From Pseudomonas soli (GTDB taxonomy: Bacteria > Pseudomonadota > Gammaproteobacteria > Pseudomonadales > Pseudomonadaceae): a stretch of DNA of 64,000 bases. A program made the translations under genes and the position numbers. Where the stretch lies: NCBI RefSeq assembly GCF_900110655.1, contig NZ_FOEQ01000006.1, forward strand, positions 248,001-312,000, in the 5' to 3' direction. This document shows, in pieces, positions 1 through 8,658 of this stretch. Numbering within the stretch: position 1 is the first letter of the stretch; every line of letters begins with the position of its first letter. The notes below the pieces were generated by a model that saw only the letters and a program-made list of their open reading frames with translations, searched no databases and was not told where the DNA came from.

Positions 1-405
1 ACCGCCACCGGCAACGTGGTGGGCAACTGGTATGTGCGCGGCGGCATCGGCCTGCAGGACGCGACCATCGTCAAGGACAACAACGGCCAGCAGGGCAACC
101 GCATCAACGACGTGGCCAAGCGTAACGCCAGCCTGTTCGTGACCTGGAAGCCGGAGCTGGGCTGGTACGCCGAAACCGGCCTGACCCTGGTCGGCGACCG
201 CTACGCCGACAACCAGAACACCGTGATCCTGCCGGGCTACGGCCGCTGGGACGCGCTGGCCGGTTATCGCACCCACGACTGGGATGTACGCGCGGCGTTG
301 AGCAACATCACCGACAAGACCTACTACAGCTCGGCCACCAGTGCGGCGCAGATCCAAGTGGGCGATCCGCGCAGCCTGGTGGTGACCGGAACCTATAGCT
401 TCTGA
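1..405 (+). CDS. TonB-dependent outer-membrane receptor, C-terminal part (partial)
   Basis: The gene enters from the left edge, and only its last 134 codons are present. The translated piece alternates aromatic and polar residues in beta-strand style and contains the 'LSNITDKTYY' type stretch seen near the end of siderophore receptors. It ends in Ser-Phe, the terminal aromatic typical of outer-membrane barrels. By family it would be a 22-strand barrel importing a ferric siderophore or similar ligand with TonB energy. The plug domain and TonB box lie outside the window, so the ligand cannot be inferred. A strong intrinsic terminator follows about 40 nt after the stop. Confidence 0.9.
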   Translation, partial: TATGNVVGNWYVRGGIGLQDATIVKDNNGQQGNRINDVAKRNASLFVTWKPELGWYAETGLTLVGDRYADNQNTVILPGYGRWDALAGYRTHDWDVRAALSNITDKTYYSSATSAAQIQVGDPRSLVVTGTYSF

Positions 406-447
406 GTTGTGACAGCAGCGAGCATCAAGGACGGGCCGCCCAAACGA

Positions 448-479
448 AAACGCCACCGCAATTGCGGTGGCGTTTTTTT
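448..479 (+). terminator. Intrinsic terminator after the TonB receptor
   Basis: A perfect 11-bp inverted repeat (AACGCCACCGC / GCGGTGGCGTT) with an AATT loop runs directly into seven T residues. An A run precedes the stem, so it could also act weakly in the other direction on the small convergent gene. Confidence 0.92.
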
Positions 480-500
480 CTGCGACGGGTTCCTTCCCGG

Positions 501-698
501 TCAATGCCAGACAGCCAGCAGAGCTTCGAGCTCTTCCTCGCTGATCAGGCCTTGGGGGTATCGCCCATCCAGCAGGCGTCGTGGGTCGGTCGTCCTGACC
601 CGATCGTCTCCATGACGTTTCAACCACTGAGCCAGGATTCTGAGCGATTGGTGACTGGCCGCCGTTGAGGGCAAAGCCGACTCACTTGCTGCGTTCAT
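501..698 (-). CDS. Small hypothetical protein (65 aa)
   Basis: This 65-residue minus-strand reading frame sits alone in a 477-nt gap and converges on the TonB receptor. The start has a close GAGG three bases upstream. The protein is polar and slightly acidic, with a Leu-rich segment (around residues 19-27, 'LRILAQWLKRH') and an acidic C-terminus ('SEEELEALLAVW') that look helical. There is no signal peptide or membrane segment. I do not recognise a family. The composition resembles a real small protein more than a shadow frame, and no larger frame competes with it. Confidence 0.5.
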   Translation of the reverse strand: MNAASESALPSTAASHQSLRILAQWLKRHGDDRVRTTDPRRLLDGRYPQGLISEEELEALLAVWH

Positions 699-839
699 TT
701 CCTCACGTACTCCCTGGGCCGAGTGAGCGGCTAAGTTACTTCAGGCACGTTACAGAACGGCGTAGGCCGATTCCCCTGAAGTACGAGGAAAAATCAATAC
801 AATTGCTGTGCCATTCCAAGTGTCCGACTATCGCCAGCA

Positions 840-870
840 AAAAAAAGCCCGTCTTGCGACGGGCTTTTCT
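840..870 (-). terminator. Intrinsic terminator of aguA
   Basis: AAAAGCCCGTC and GACGGGCTTTT form a stem with a TTGC loop, 13 nt beyond the aguA stop. The A run on the plus strand gives a T tail for minus-strand transcription. Confidence 0.88.
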
Positions 871-882
871 CTCAGTGGCCGA

Positions 883-1989
883 TCAGCGTTTGACCGGTGC
901 CGGCTGCTGCTGGGTCAGGCAGTGAATGTTGCCACCGCCAAGCAGCAGTTCACGCCCTGGGATCATCACCACTTCGTGGTCCGGGAAAACCTTGGCCAGG
1001 ATCGCTCTGGCCTGGGCATCAGCCGGGTCGTCGAAACTCGGGGCGATGATGCCCCCGTTGACGATCAGGAAGTTCACGTAGGAACCGGCCAGGCGTACCG
1101 AAGGGTCGCGCTCCTGGCTGCCCGCCACGTGATCGACGCCGTCGCATTCTGCCTGGGTGGCATACAGCGGCCCCGGGATCGGCATTTTGTGCACCACGAA
1201 CTCGCGCCCTTTGGCATCGCGGGTGTTTTTCAACACCTCGTAGGCGGCGTGGCAGCGTGCATAGTTGGGGTCATTGGAATCATCGGTCCAGGCCAGTAAC
1301 ACTTCGCCTGGGCTGACGTAACAGCAGAAGTTGTCGACGTGGCCATCGGTCTCGTCGTTGTACAGGCCGTCCGGCAGCCAGACGATGGTCTCGACCGCCA
1401 GGTGCTCGCGCAGGATCTCCTCGATCTGTTCGCGGTCCAGGTGCGGGTTGCGGTTGCGGTTGAGCAGGCATTCTTCGGTGGTGATCAGGGTGCCTTCGCC
1501 ATCGACGTGGATCGAACCGCCTTCGAGCACGAAGCCTTCGGTGTGGTAACGCTGCACGCGCTCCATCTCCATGACCTTGGCGGCCAGCTCCTCGTCACGG
1601 TTCCAGGGCGCGTACAGGCCGCCGTCGAAACCGCCCCAGGCGTTGAAGCCCCAGTCCACGCCGCGTACCTCGCCGTGGTCGTTGATGACGAAGGTCGGGC
1701 CGGTGTCACGCACCCAGGCGTCGTCGTTGCTGATCTCGACCACGCGGATGTTGGGCAGGTCGAGCTGGCGACGGGCGTTCTCGTACTGCCCGGCGGACAC
1801 CGCCACGGTGACCGGCTCGAAGCGGGCGATGGCCTTGGCCAGGGTCACGTGCGCGGCCTGCGCCGGCTTGCCGCCCAGGCGCCAGTTGTCCGGACGCTCC
1901 GGCCAGACCATCCACACCTGGGTCTGCGGGGCCCACTCGGCGGGCATGTGGAAACCGTCGGCGCGGGGGGTCGAGTTGAGGGTCTTCAT
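883..1989 (-). CDS. aguA: Agmatine deiminase
   Basis: The enzyme hydrolyses agmatine to N-carbamoylputrescine and ammonia in the arginine-decarboxylase route to putrescine. The 368-residue length equals the usual Pseudomonas enzyme. Family hallmarks are the '[12 protein letters not shown]' segment near residue 90, the Asp/Glu/His set in '[14 protein letters not shown]', and the catalytic Cys in the C-terminal '[14 protein letters not shown]'. The ATG at 1989 was chosen over upstream in-frame codons because it has AGAGGT six bases upstream and gives the canonical N-terminus. The usual partner aguB is not in the window. The upstream gene on the same strand ends in its own terminator, so aguA probably has its own promoter in the AT-rich stretch 2040-2135. 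Confidence 0.96.
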   Translation of the reverse strand: MKTLNSTPRADGFHMPAEWAPQTQVWMVWPERPDNWRLGGKPAQAAHVTLAKAIARFEPVTVAVSAGQYENARRQLDLPNIRVVEISNDDAWVRDTGPTFVINDHGEVRGVDWGFNAWGGFDGGLYAPWNRDEELAAKVMEMERVQRYHTEGFVLEGGSIHVDGEGTLITTEECLLNRNRNPHLDREQIEEILREHLAVETIVWLPDGLYNDETDGHVDNFCCYVSPGEVLLAWTDDSNDPNYARCHAAYEVLKNTRDAKGREFVVHKMPIPGPLYATQAECDGVDHVAGSQERDPSVRLAGSYVNFLIVNGGIIAPSFDDPADAQARAILAKVFPDHEVVMIPGRELLLGGGNIHCLTQQQPAPVKR

Positions 1990-2035
1990 GGGTAACCTCT
2001 GCGAAGGCCCGGGGCCAGGGGCGCCAGGTCGGTGA

Positions 2036-2138
2036 TCGAAAAAGATGCAGGCCCGCCAATATAGGCAGCGTAATGATCCGTCGATAATACAACCGATAAA
2101 TATCGACATTAAATAGATAATCATAAAATATTTAGGCA
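2036..2138 (-). promoter_or_regulatory. AT-rich promoter region of aguA
   Basis: About 100 nt of clearly AT-rich sequence (rich in ATAAAT/TATTT runs) lies between the terminator of the upstream fusion gene and aguA, within otherwise GC-rich DNA. This is the natural place for the aguA promoter and operator. I could not assign exact -35/-10 boxes. Confidence 0.5.
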
Positions 2139-2139
2139 T

Positions 2140-2179
2140 AAAAAAGCCTGACAAACCGATAACAATCGATTTACCAGGC
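2140..2179 (-). terminator. Intrinsic terminator of the kinase-lyase fusion gene
   Basis: Read on the minus strand, a 15-bp stem (GCCTGGTAAATCGAT / ATCGGTTTGTCAGGC, with three G-U pairs) and a 4-nt loop lead straight into six T residues, 15 nt past the stop of the fusion gene. It separates that gene transcriptionally from aguA. Confidence 0.8.
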
Positions 2180-2193
2180 CTGCATGCCTTGAA

Positions 2194-5094
2194 TCAGAGC
2201 CCTTCGTCGAGGACCCGCTCCACGCTGTCGACGAAGTAGTCCACGCTGGCCCGCGTGGTGCACATCGGTGGCTTGATCTTGAGGATGTTCAGGTAGTCGC
2301 CGGTCGGCTGCATGAAGATCCCCAGATCGCGCAGGCGATCACACAGGATCATGGTCTCCTCGGTCGCGGGTTCCAGCGTCTGGCGATCACGCACCAACTC
2401 CAGCCCCAGGTAGAACCCAGAACCATGGGCGGCGCCAGCAAGCGGATATTTATCGACCAATGCCTGCAGCCGAGCCTTGAAGTAACGGCCCACGTCTCGG
2501 GCGTTGTCCCACAACCCTTCGTCGCGCATCACCTCCAGCACCGCCATGCCGATGCGGCAACTGACCGGGCTGCCACCGGCCGACGAGAAGAAGTAGCCCT
2601 CGGCCTCCAGCGCCTCGGCGATCTCGCGCCGGGTGATCACCGCGCCCAGCGGCTGGCCGTTGCCCATGCCCTTGGCCATGGTGATGATGTCCGGCACCAC
2701 GCCCTGCTCCTCGAAGCCCCAGAAGTACTCGCCCAGGCGCCCGTAACCGACCTGCACCTCGTCGGCGATGCACACCCCGCCGCGTTGGCGCACCTTGGCG
2801 TAGGCCTCGCGCAGGTAGCCCGGCGGCAACGAGATGCCCCCAGCGTTTCCGTACACCGGTTCGCAGATCATCCCGGCCAACTGGCGACCACGGGCGTCGA
2901 GGTCGGCCAGCTTGGCATCGACATCGCGCAGGTAGTCGGCGGCGCTGTCAGCGCCCCGGTAGCGACCGCGGAAGGTGTTCGGCGCCTCCACCGGATGCAC
3001 CCAGTCTGGCCGGGTCTCCAGGGCCTGGGGGTTGTCGGCGATGGAGGTGGAGATCGCGTCAGTGGCCACCGACCAGCCGTGATAGGCCTCCAGCACGCTG
3101 AGCAGGTCGCGCCCGCCGCTGTAGGCCCAGGCCAGACGAATCGCCAGGTCATTGGCCTCGGTGCCGCTGTTGACCAGGAACACCCGGTCGAAGCCTTCCG
3201 GGGCCACTTCCAGCAGGCGTTCGGAGAATTCGGCGATGGCTGCGTAGTGAAAGCGCGAGTTGGTGTTGACCAGCGACCACTGGCGCGCCGACTCGGCGGC
3301 CATGCGCGGATGACCATGGCCAAGCACCGCGACGTTGTTGAGCATGTCCAGGTACGAGCGGCCCTGCATGTCGATGAGGTAGTTGCGCCAACCGCGCTCG
3401 ATATGCGGAGGCTGGGCGTAGTAGTGCTTCTGCGAGCGTGCGAAGCTGGCATCGCGACGGGCCAGCAGGGCCCGTGCGTCGGCCAGCGGCTCGGCATCGC
3501 AGTCGAAGCCGAGCAGGGTGCGCGGTGACGGGCACAGGGCCAGCCAGGCGGCAGCGTGGGAGGGCGTGGCAAAGAATGGCGGACGGATATCGGTATCCAC
3601 GCACAGCTGCACGCGAAGGTACCCACAGGTCGCGCCGATGGCCTGGCCCTTGCGCAACGCCTGGCCATCGGTCGGTGCCTCCTCCAGGCCATCGAGCCAC
3701 AGACTCCAGTGCGCGGTGCGCAGGCAGCCACGGCCATCGCCGATGCATTGCCATACCCCAGCAGCGGGCGCCTGCAACGCGGTGCCGGGTAACAGGTTCA
3801 GCTCCACGCCCAAGGCGCAGGTAGCCGGTTCTTCAGGCCGGTCGATGTGGGTTTGCGACAGGCGGTACTGCCCATGCAGGCTGCACGCCGGCCCCGGCTG
3901 GGCAGCAAGCAGGCGCTGGTCAAAGCCGGGTTGCTCCCAGTTGCCCGCCTCGCAGTGGGGGCTGAGCACGCCCAAGTCGACCCGGGTCATCGCCTCGCCG
4001 TTCAGCGTCGGCAGCAACACGGCGCAATCGCCAAGATCGATGCTGGCCGGTTTGCGCCCAGCCGCCTGGAGGATCGCCGCCTCCATCAAAGCTGCGGGCA
4101 CGGCGCAGGCCGTATCTAAGATCTCCCACTCATGGGCGATGTTGTCACGGGTGTACTGGTTGTCCGGATCGATGGCCAGTTGCTGTTCGCTGCTGAGCAC
4201 CAGCACGGCTGCTCGGTTCAGCACCAGCGGCCAGAGGGCGCGCAACTCCGAGTCCTGCAGGGGATTCACGGCATGGTAGGCGCTGACCGCCGGCAGGATC
4301 CGCAGCGGGTCGCCCTCGGCGTGATGCAGCAAGGCCGCGCAGGTCACCGACAGATCAGCGATGCGCCAGGTACGCACCAGGTCACCGAAGTCGATGACAC
4401 CCTGCACCTGCCACTGCCGCTCGGCATCGCGCGCCCAGACCACGTTGTCGTCGGTGATGTCCAGGTGCACGGCCTGGATCGGCAGCAGGTCGACCAACGG
4501 TTGCAGACGTGCGGCTGCCGACTGGGCGACCTGCTCCACCTGCGCCCGGCGCTGGGCATTCTGCAACACGGGCGACAAATGCGGGATCAGTACCTGGGCA
4601 TGGCGCGGATCCCACTGCAAGGTGCGCTCGAGGCCTGGATGGTCGAAATCGGCTAGCGCCTCATCGACACGGGCGCAAAGCGTACCGAGCTCAGCCATCA
4701 CCCGCGCTGGCAAATGGCCCAGGCGGGTCAGTGGCTGCCCGTCGATGTAATCGAGCAGGCGGGCCCGAAGCGGCTGGCCATCGACCTCGAGGTCCAGCAA
4801 TAGCTCGCCGGTACTGGCTTTGCGCACTACCGGCACTGGCACGCCTTGCCCATGCAGGAACGCCAGCGCCGCATGCTGGGCTTGCAGTTCGACCGCCGCA
4901 TAGCCGCCATGGCAGACCTTGAGCACGAAGCGGCCCTGGTCGCTGTCCACGCGAAAGTTGAGGTCCTGCTGGCTGCCCAGCACCTGCAACGTGCCCTGCA
5001 AGTCGTAGTGCGACCTCAGCAGGGCATGGGCCTGGGCCTCGCCAAGTGAAGGACTGGGCTGGCTCGAACGCTGGATCAGGGTGCTCAGGAGCAT
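2194..5094 (-). CDS. Fused APH-type kinase / M23-like domain / class-III aminotransferase-fold phospholyase
   Basis: This 966-residue protein has three parts. Residues about 1-340 are an APH/homoserine-kinase-type phosphotransferase, with Lys59, the Brenner motif H210-x-D212...N217 and the metal-binding Asp235 in 'IDFGD'. Residues about 395-525 resemble an M23/lipoyl-like beta domain without clear zinc ligands. Residues about 545-966 are a complete class-III PLP enzyme with the Schiff-base Lys near 808 in 'TMAKGMGNGQPLG'. In animals the kinase HYKK and the PLP lyases PHYKPL and ETNPPL act in sequence on hydroxylysine or phosphoethanolamine. A fusion therefore suggests phosphorylation of an amino alcohol followed by phospho-lyase elimination. 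The substrate is not shown by the sequence, and it may be annotated elsewhere simply as an aminotransferase. It is divergent from the rfb operon. Confidence 0.85.
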   Translation of the reverse strand: MLLSTLIQRSSQPSPSLGEAQAHALLRSHYDLQGTLQVLGSQQDLNFRVDSDQGRFVLKVCHGGYAAVELQAQHAALAFLHGQGVPVPVVRKASTGELLLDLEVDGQPLRARLLDYIDGQPLTRLGHLPARVMAELGTLCARVDEALADFDHPGLERTLQWDPRHAQVLIPHLSPVLQNAQRRAQVEQVAQSAAARLQPLVDLLPIQAVHLDITDDNVVWARDAERQWQVQGVIDFGDLVRTWRIADLSVTCAALLHHAEGDPLRILPAVSAYHAVNPLQDSELRALWPLVLNRAAVLVLSSEQQLAIDPDNQYTRDNIAHEWEILDTACAVPAALMEAAILQAAGRKPASIDLGDCAVLLPTLNGEAMTRVDLGVLSPHCEAGNWEQPGFDQRLLAAQPGPACSLHGQYRLSQTHIDRPEEPATCALGVELNLLPGTALQAPAAGVWQCIGDGRGCLRTAHWSLWLDGLEEAPTDGQALRKGQAIGATCGYLRVQLCVDTDIRPPFFATPSHAAAWLALCPSPRTLLGFDCDAEPLADARALLARRDASFARSQKHYYAQPPHIERGWRNYLIDMQGRSYLDMLNNVAVLGHGHPRMAAESARQWSLVNTNSRFHYAAIAEFSERLLEVAPEGFDRVFLVNSGTEANDLAIRLAWAYSGGRDLLSVLEAYHGWSVATDAISTSIADNPQALETRPDWVHPVEAPNTFRGRYRGADSAADYLRDVDAKLADLDARGRQLAGMICEPVYGNAGGISLPPGYLREAYAKVRQRGGVCIADEVQVGYGRLGEYFWGFEEQGVVPDIITMAKGMGNGQPLGAVITRREIAEALEAEGYFFSSAGGSPVSCRIGMAVLEVMRDEGLWDNARDVGRYFKARLQALVDKYPLAGAAHGSGFYLGLELVRDRQTLEPATEETMILCDRLRDLGIFMQPTGDYLNILKIKPPMCTTRASVDYFVDSVERVLDEGL

Positions 5095-5262
5095 GAACGG
5101 GAAACCTCGTTTTTTTGTCGCTTATATCGCCACCACCGCTGCCGATAAGCAAGTGGCAGCCTTGCACAGACGACAGGCCGCCCTGCAACAAGACTTGCAA
5201 CAGACGACGCCAGCCAACAAGCTAGGCATCTGCCACCACGTTTTCCGCACAGGCATCTGCAC

Positions 5263-6345
5263 ATGCGCATTCTCGTCACCGGCGGCGCCGGCTTCATCGG
5301 CTCGGCCCTGATCCGCCACCTGATTGACCATACCGAGCATGAAGTGCTCAATCTCGACAAGTTGACCTACGCGGGCAACCTGCAGTCCCTGCAGCGGATC
5401 GCCGACAACCCCCGCTATGAATTTGTCCAGGCTGATATCGCCGACCAGGTCAGTGTCAGCGCCTTGCTTGCCAGGTTCCAGCCACACGCCATCATGCACC
5501 TGGCCGCAGAGTCGCACGTCGACCGCTCCATCGATGGCCCGGCGGACTTCATTTACACCAATATCGTCGGCACCTACAGCCTGCTGGAGGCCGCTCGCGG
5601 TTACTGGAGCTCGCTTGAAAAGCCTGCCCGCGACACGTTCCGCTTCCACCACGTTTCCACCGACGAAGTGTTCGGCGACCTGCACGGCCCCGACGGACTG
5701 TTCGATGAAAACACCCCGTACGCCCCCAGCTCTCCCTACTCGGCCAGCAAGGCGGCAGCCGATCATCTGGTCCGCGCCTGGCAACGTACCTACGGCCTGC
5801 CGACGGTGATCAGCAACTGCTCCAACAATTACGGCCCGTATCACTTCCCAGAAAAGCTGATCCCGTTGATGATCCTCAACGCCCTGGCCGGCAAGCCGCT
5901 TGCGGTGTACGGCGATGGCCAGCAAGTCCGCGACTGGCTGTACGTCGAGGATCACGTCCGAGCCCTGCTCCGGATCGTTACCGCTGGAGAGGTCGGCCAG
6001 ACCTACACCATCGGCGGCCACAACGAGCAGCGGAACATCGACGTGGTGCAGGCCGTGTGTGCGCTGCTGGAAGAGCTGGCCCCTGCGCACCCCGCCGGGG
6101 TGACCCGCTACACCGACCTGATCACCCACGTCCAGGACCGCCCGGGGCATGACCTGCGCTACGCTATCGATGCCGGCAGGATCGAGCGTGAGCTCGGTTG
6201 GGTACCGCAGGAAACCTTCGCCTCAGGCTTGCGCAAGACCGTGCAGTGGTACCTGAACAATCTCGACTGGTGCCGCCAGGTCCAGGACGGCAGCTATCAA
6301 GGACAGCGCCTGGGCAATTCGGACTTCAAGGACCTGATCGCATGA
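5263..6345 (+). CDS. rfbB: dTDP-glucose 4,6-dehydratase
   Basis: This is the second step of dTDP-L-rhamnose synthesis: NAD-dependent oxidation, dehydration and reduction of dTDP-glucose to dTDP-4-keto-6-deoxyglucose. It is a 360-residue extended SDR enzyme. The nucleotide-binding GGAGFIGS is at residues 7-14, the catalytic 'STDEVFG' at 132-138 (Asp134, Glu135), and Y159-xxx-K163 completes the active site. It is the first gene of a four-gene operon in which every junction is an ATGA overlap. The Shine-Dalgarno is weak (AGG). The dTDP-rhamnose product would feed LPS core or O-antigen. Confidence 0.97.
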   Translation: MRILVTGGAGFIGSALIRHLIDHTEHEVLNLDKLTYAGNLQSLQRIADNPRYEFVQADIADQVSVSALLARFQPHAIMHLAAESHVDRSIDGPADFIYTNIVGTYSLLEAARGYWSSLEKPARDTFRFHHVSTDEVFGDLHGPDGLFDENTPYAPSSPYSASKAAADHLVRAWQRTYGLPTVISNCSNNYGPYHFPEKLIPLMILNALAGKPLAVYGDGQQVRDWLYVEDHVRALLRIVTAGEVGQTYTIGGHNEQRNIDVVQAVCALLEELAPAHPAGVTRYTDLITHVQDRPGHDLRYAIDAGRIERELGWVPQETFASGLRKTVQWYLNNLDWCRQVQDGSYQGQRLGNSDFKDLIA

Positions 6346-7217
6346 CTAAAGGAATCGTCCTGGCCGGCGGCACGGGCACCCGCCTGCACCCCATCACCCT
6401 CGGTGTCTCCAAGCAGTTGCTGCCGATCTACGACAAACCGATGATCTACTACCCGATATCGGTGCTGATGCTCGCCGGCATCCGCGACATCCTGCTGATC
6501 TCCACGCCACAAGACCTGCCGCAGTACCGCCAGTTGTTCGGTGACGGCAGCCCGTTCGGCATTCACATAAGCTATGCCGAACAGCCGTCCCCCGACGGGC
6601 TGGCACAGGCGTTCCTGATCGGAGAGTCGTTCATCGGTGAAGATGCCGTCTGCCTGATTCTTGGCGACAATATCTTTCACGGCCAGAGCTTCAGCGAACA
6701 GTTGCAGCGTGCAGTGAAGCACACCTCGGGCGCCACCGTGTTCGGCTACTGGGTCAAGGACCCGGAGCGATTTGGCGTGATCGAGTTCGACGCCGATGGC
6801 CGGGCGTTGTCGATCGAGGAGAAGCCCCGGCAACCCAAGTCCAGCTTTGCCGTGACCGGCCTGTACTTCTACGACAACGATGTGGTGAACATCGCCAAGA
6901 GCATCCGCCCGTCAGCCCGCGGCGAACTGGAGATCACCGACATCAACAACGCCTACCTGGCACGCGGCGACCTGCGCGTAGAACGCTTCGGCCGTGGCTT
7001 CGCCTGGCTCGACACCGGCACGCACGACAGCCTGCTGGAAGCCTCGCAGTACGTGCAGACCCTCGAACATCGCCAGGGGCTGAAGGTGGCCTGCCTGGAA
7101 GAGATCGCCTTCCAGAACGGTTGGATCAGCCGTGAGCAACTGCTGGCCAAGGCCTGCGAACTGCAAAAGACCGGCTACGGCCAATACCTGAGCCAACTGG
7201 CCGAAGAACAGCCATGA
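6342..7217 (+). CDS. rfbA: Glucose-1-phosphate thymidylyltransferase
   Basis: This enzyme makes dTDP-glucose and pyrophosphate from dTTP and glucose-1-phosphate, the entry and feedback-controlled step of the rhamnose pathway. It is 291 residues, the usual RmlA length. The signature '[11 protein letters not shown]' is at residues 9-19, followed by the '[16 protein letters not shown]' segment and 'LGDNIFHG'. The ATG at 6342 overlaps the rfbB stop (ATGA) and matches the RmlA N-terminus; a longer in-frame reading from 6198 only runs through rfbB. Confidence 0.97.
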   Translation: MTKGIVLAGGTGTRLHPITLGVSKQLLPIYDKPMIYYPISVLMLAGIRDILLISTPQDLPQYRQLFGDGSPFGIHISYAEQPSPDGLAQAFLIGESFIGEDAVCLILGDNIFHGQSFSEQLQRAVKHTSGATVFGYWVKDPERFGVIEFDADGRALSIEEKPRQPKSSFAVTGLYFYDNDVVNIAKSIRPSARGELEITDINNAYLARGDLRVERFGRGFAWLDTGTHDSLLEASQYVQTLEHRQGLKVACLEEIAFQNGWISREQLLAKACELQKTGYGQYLSQLAEEQP

Positions 7218-7762
7218 ATGTCATCTCCACCGCACTTCCCGACGTCCTGATCATCGAGCCCAAGGTGTTCGGTGACAGCCGAGGGTTCTTCTACGAAAGC
7301 TACAACGCCCGCGACTTCGCCCTGCGCACCGGCATCGATACGCCATTCGTCCAGGACAACCACTCTCGCTCCCTACACGGAGTGCTACGTGGGCTGCACT
7401 ACCAGTTGCAAAATGCCCAGGGCAAACTGGTCCGCGTGCTGCAAGGCGATATCCTCGACGTGGCGGTGGACATCCGTCGCAGCTCGCCAACCCTGGGCCA
7501 GTGGGTGGCGGTGCGACTGTCCGCCACCAACCACCGCCAACTGTGGCTGCCACCCGGTTTCGCCCATGGTTTCCGGGTGTTGAGCGAGTCGGCCGAAGTG
7601 CTCTACAAGACCACCGACTACTACAACCCCGACGCCGAGTACGGCATCCGCTGGGACGACCCGCAGCTGGCCATCGACTGGCAGCTGAACGGCCTGCAAC
7701 CGTTGCTGTCGGCCAAGGACCAGGCCGCCATGTCATTTGCCGATGCACAGCTGTTCCCATGA
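7214..7762 (+). CDS. rfbC: dTDP-4-dehydrorhamnose 3,5-epimerase
   Basis: The enzyme epimerises C3 and C5 of dTDP-4-keto-6-deoxyglucose. It is a 182-residue cupin with the characteristic 'FVQDNHSRS' and 'VLRGLHYQ' segments; His62 in the latter corresponds to the catalytic histidine of RmlC. The start overlaps the rfbA stop by four bases (ATGA), and the stop overlaps the rfbD start the same way, indicating translational coupling. Confidence 0.97.
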   Translation: MNVISTALPDVLIIEPKVFGDSRGFFYESYNARDFALRTGIDTPFVQDNHSRSLHGVLRGLHYQLQNAQGKLVRVLQGDILDVAVDIRRSSPTLGQWVAVRLSATNHRQLWLPPGFAHGFRVLSESAEVLYKTTDYYNPDAEYGIRWDDPQLAIDWQLNGLQPLLSAKDQAAMSFADAQLFP

Positions 7763-8619
7763 AGATCCTCGTCTGCGGCCGCCACGGCCAGGTTGCACTG
7801 GCACTCCAGGAAGCATTGCGCGGCCTGGGCGATATGCAGCGGCTCGGTCGTGACGGGTTCGACATGGCCCGACCAGGGCAACTGCGCGCCGTGCTGCGCC
7901 AGATGGCGCCCGACCTGATCATCAACGCCGCCGCCTACACGGCAGTCGACCAGGCCGAAAGCGAAACGCAGCTGGCCCATGCCATCAACGCCGAAGCGCC
8001 CCGGATACTGGCCGAAGAAGCCGCACGGCTCGGCGCACCGCTGATCCACTACTCCACCGACTATGTCTTCGACGGCAGCAAGCCAGCTCCCTACAGCGAG
8101 GATGACGCCCCCAATCCACTGAGCGTCTATGGCCGAAGCAAGCTGGCGGGCGAACAGGCCATCACCGCTGTCGCCGGTGAACATCTGATCCTGCGCACCA
8201 GCTGGGTCTATTCGCTGCATGGACGCAACTTCCTGCTGACCATGCAGCGCCTGCTTCAGGAACGTCCACAGCTGAAAGTCGTCAACGACCAGATCGGCGC
8301 CCCGACCTGGGCAGGCACCCTCGCCGCCAGCACCCGCGCGCTGATCGAGCGCTGGCGCGACGGCCAGGCCGGTGCCTGGGGCACCTACCACCTGACCGCA
8401 CAGGGCGAGACCTCCTGGTTCGGCTTCGCCCAGGCCATCGCTGACCAGCTCAAGGCCCAGGGGCGGCCTTGCGCCGAACTGCTGCCGATCCCTTCCAGCG
8501 AGTACCCGACACCGGCAAGACGACCGCTCAACTCACGCCTGGATTGTTCCCGCCTGGCCCGTGAATGGCACGTCAGCCAACCGCACTGGCACGATGCACT
8601 CATCGACTGCCTCAAGTAG
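7759..8619 (+). CDS. rfbD: dTDP-4-dehydrorhamnose reductase
   Basis: This is the last step to dTDP-L-rhamnose, an NAD(P)H-dependent reduction. It is a 286-residue SDR with Y124-xxx-K128 in 'SVYGRSKLAGE', 'STDYVFDG' at 99-106 and 'LRTSWVYS'. The glycine-rich loop reads 'GRHGQVALAL' where the family usually has GxxGQLGxxL, so one glycine is lost, but the fold markers are otherwise intact. It lies last in the operon, after rfbC, whereas in P. aeruginosa (from memory) rmlD is second. A 7-bp hairpin follows before dctB. Confidence 0.95.
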   Translation: MKILVCGRHGQVALALQEALRGLGDMQRLGRDGFDMARPGQLRAVLRQMAPDLIINAAAYTAVDQAESETQLAHAINAEAPRILAEEAARLGAPLIHYSTDYVFDGSKPAPYSEDDAPNPLSVYGRSKLAGEQAITAVAGEHLILRTSWVYSLHGRNFLLTMQRLLQERPQLKVVNDQIGAPTWAGTLAASTRALIERWRDGQAGAWGTYHLTAQGETSWFGFAQAIADQLKAQGRPCAELLPIPSSEYPTPARRPLNSRLDCSRLAREWHVSQPHWHDALIDCLK

Positions 8620-8628
8620 CGCATAATT

Positions 8629-8648
8629 GCGCCAGATCCTACTGGCGC
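8629..8648 (+). terminator. Hairpin between rfbD and dctB, possible weak terminator
   Basis: GCGCCAG and CTGGCGC pair over a 6-nt loop, followed by CCTTATTG rather than a true T run. It ends only 10 nt before the dctB start, so it may attenuate or simply stabilise transcripts. Confidence 0.4.
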
Positions 8649-8658
8649 CCTTATTGCG

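Larger units (their letters stand above)
406..882. other. Intergenic stretch around the small ORF
   Basis: The region holds the receptor terminator (448-479), the small minus-strand ORF (501-698), a spaced inverted repeat ACTTCAGG / CCTGAAGT (about 738-782) upstream of that ORF, and the terminator of the agmatine deiminase gene (about 840-870). Nothing else was recognised. Confidence 0.6.

Noticed and set aside
8560..8610. A TGGCAC-like sigma-54 promoter before dctB
   Set aside because: The GC element at the required spacing is missing, and the match lies inside the end of rfbD.
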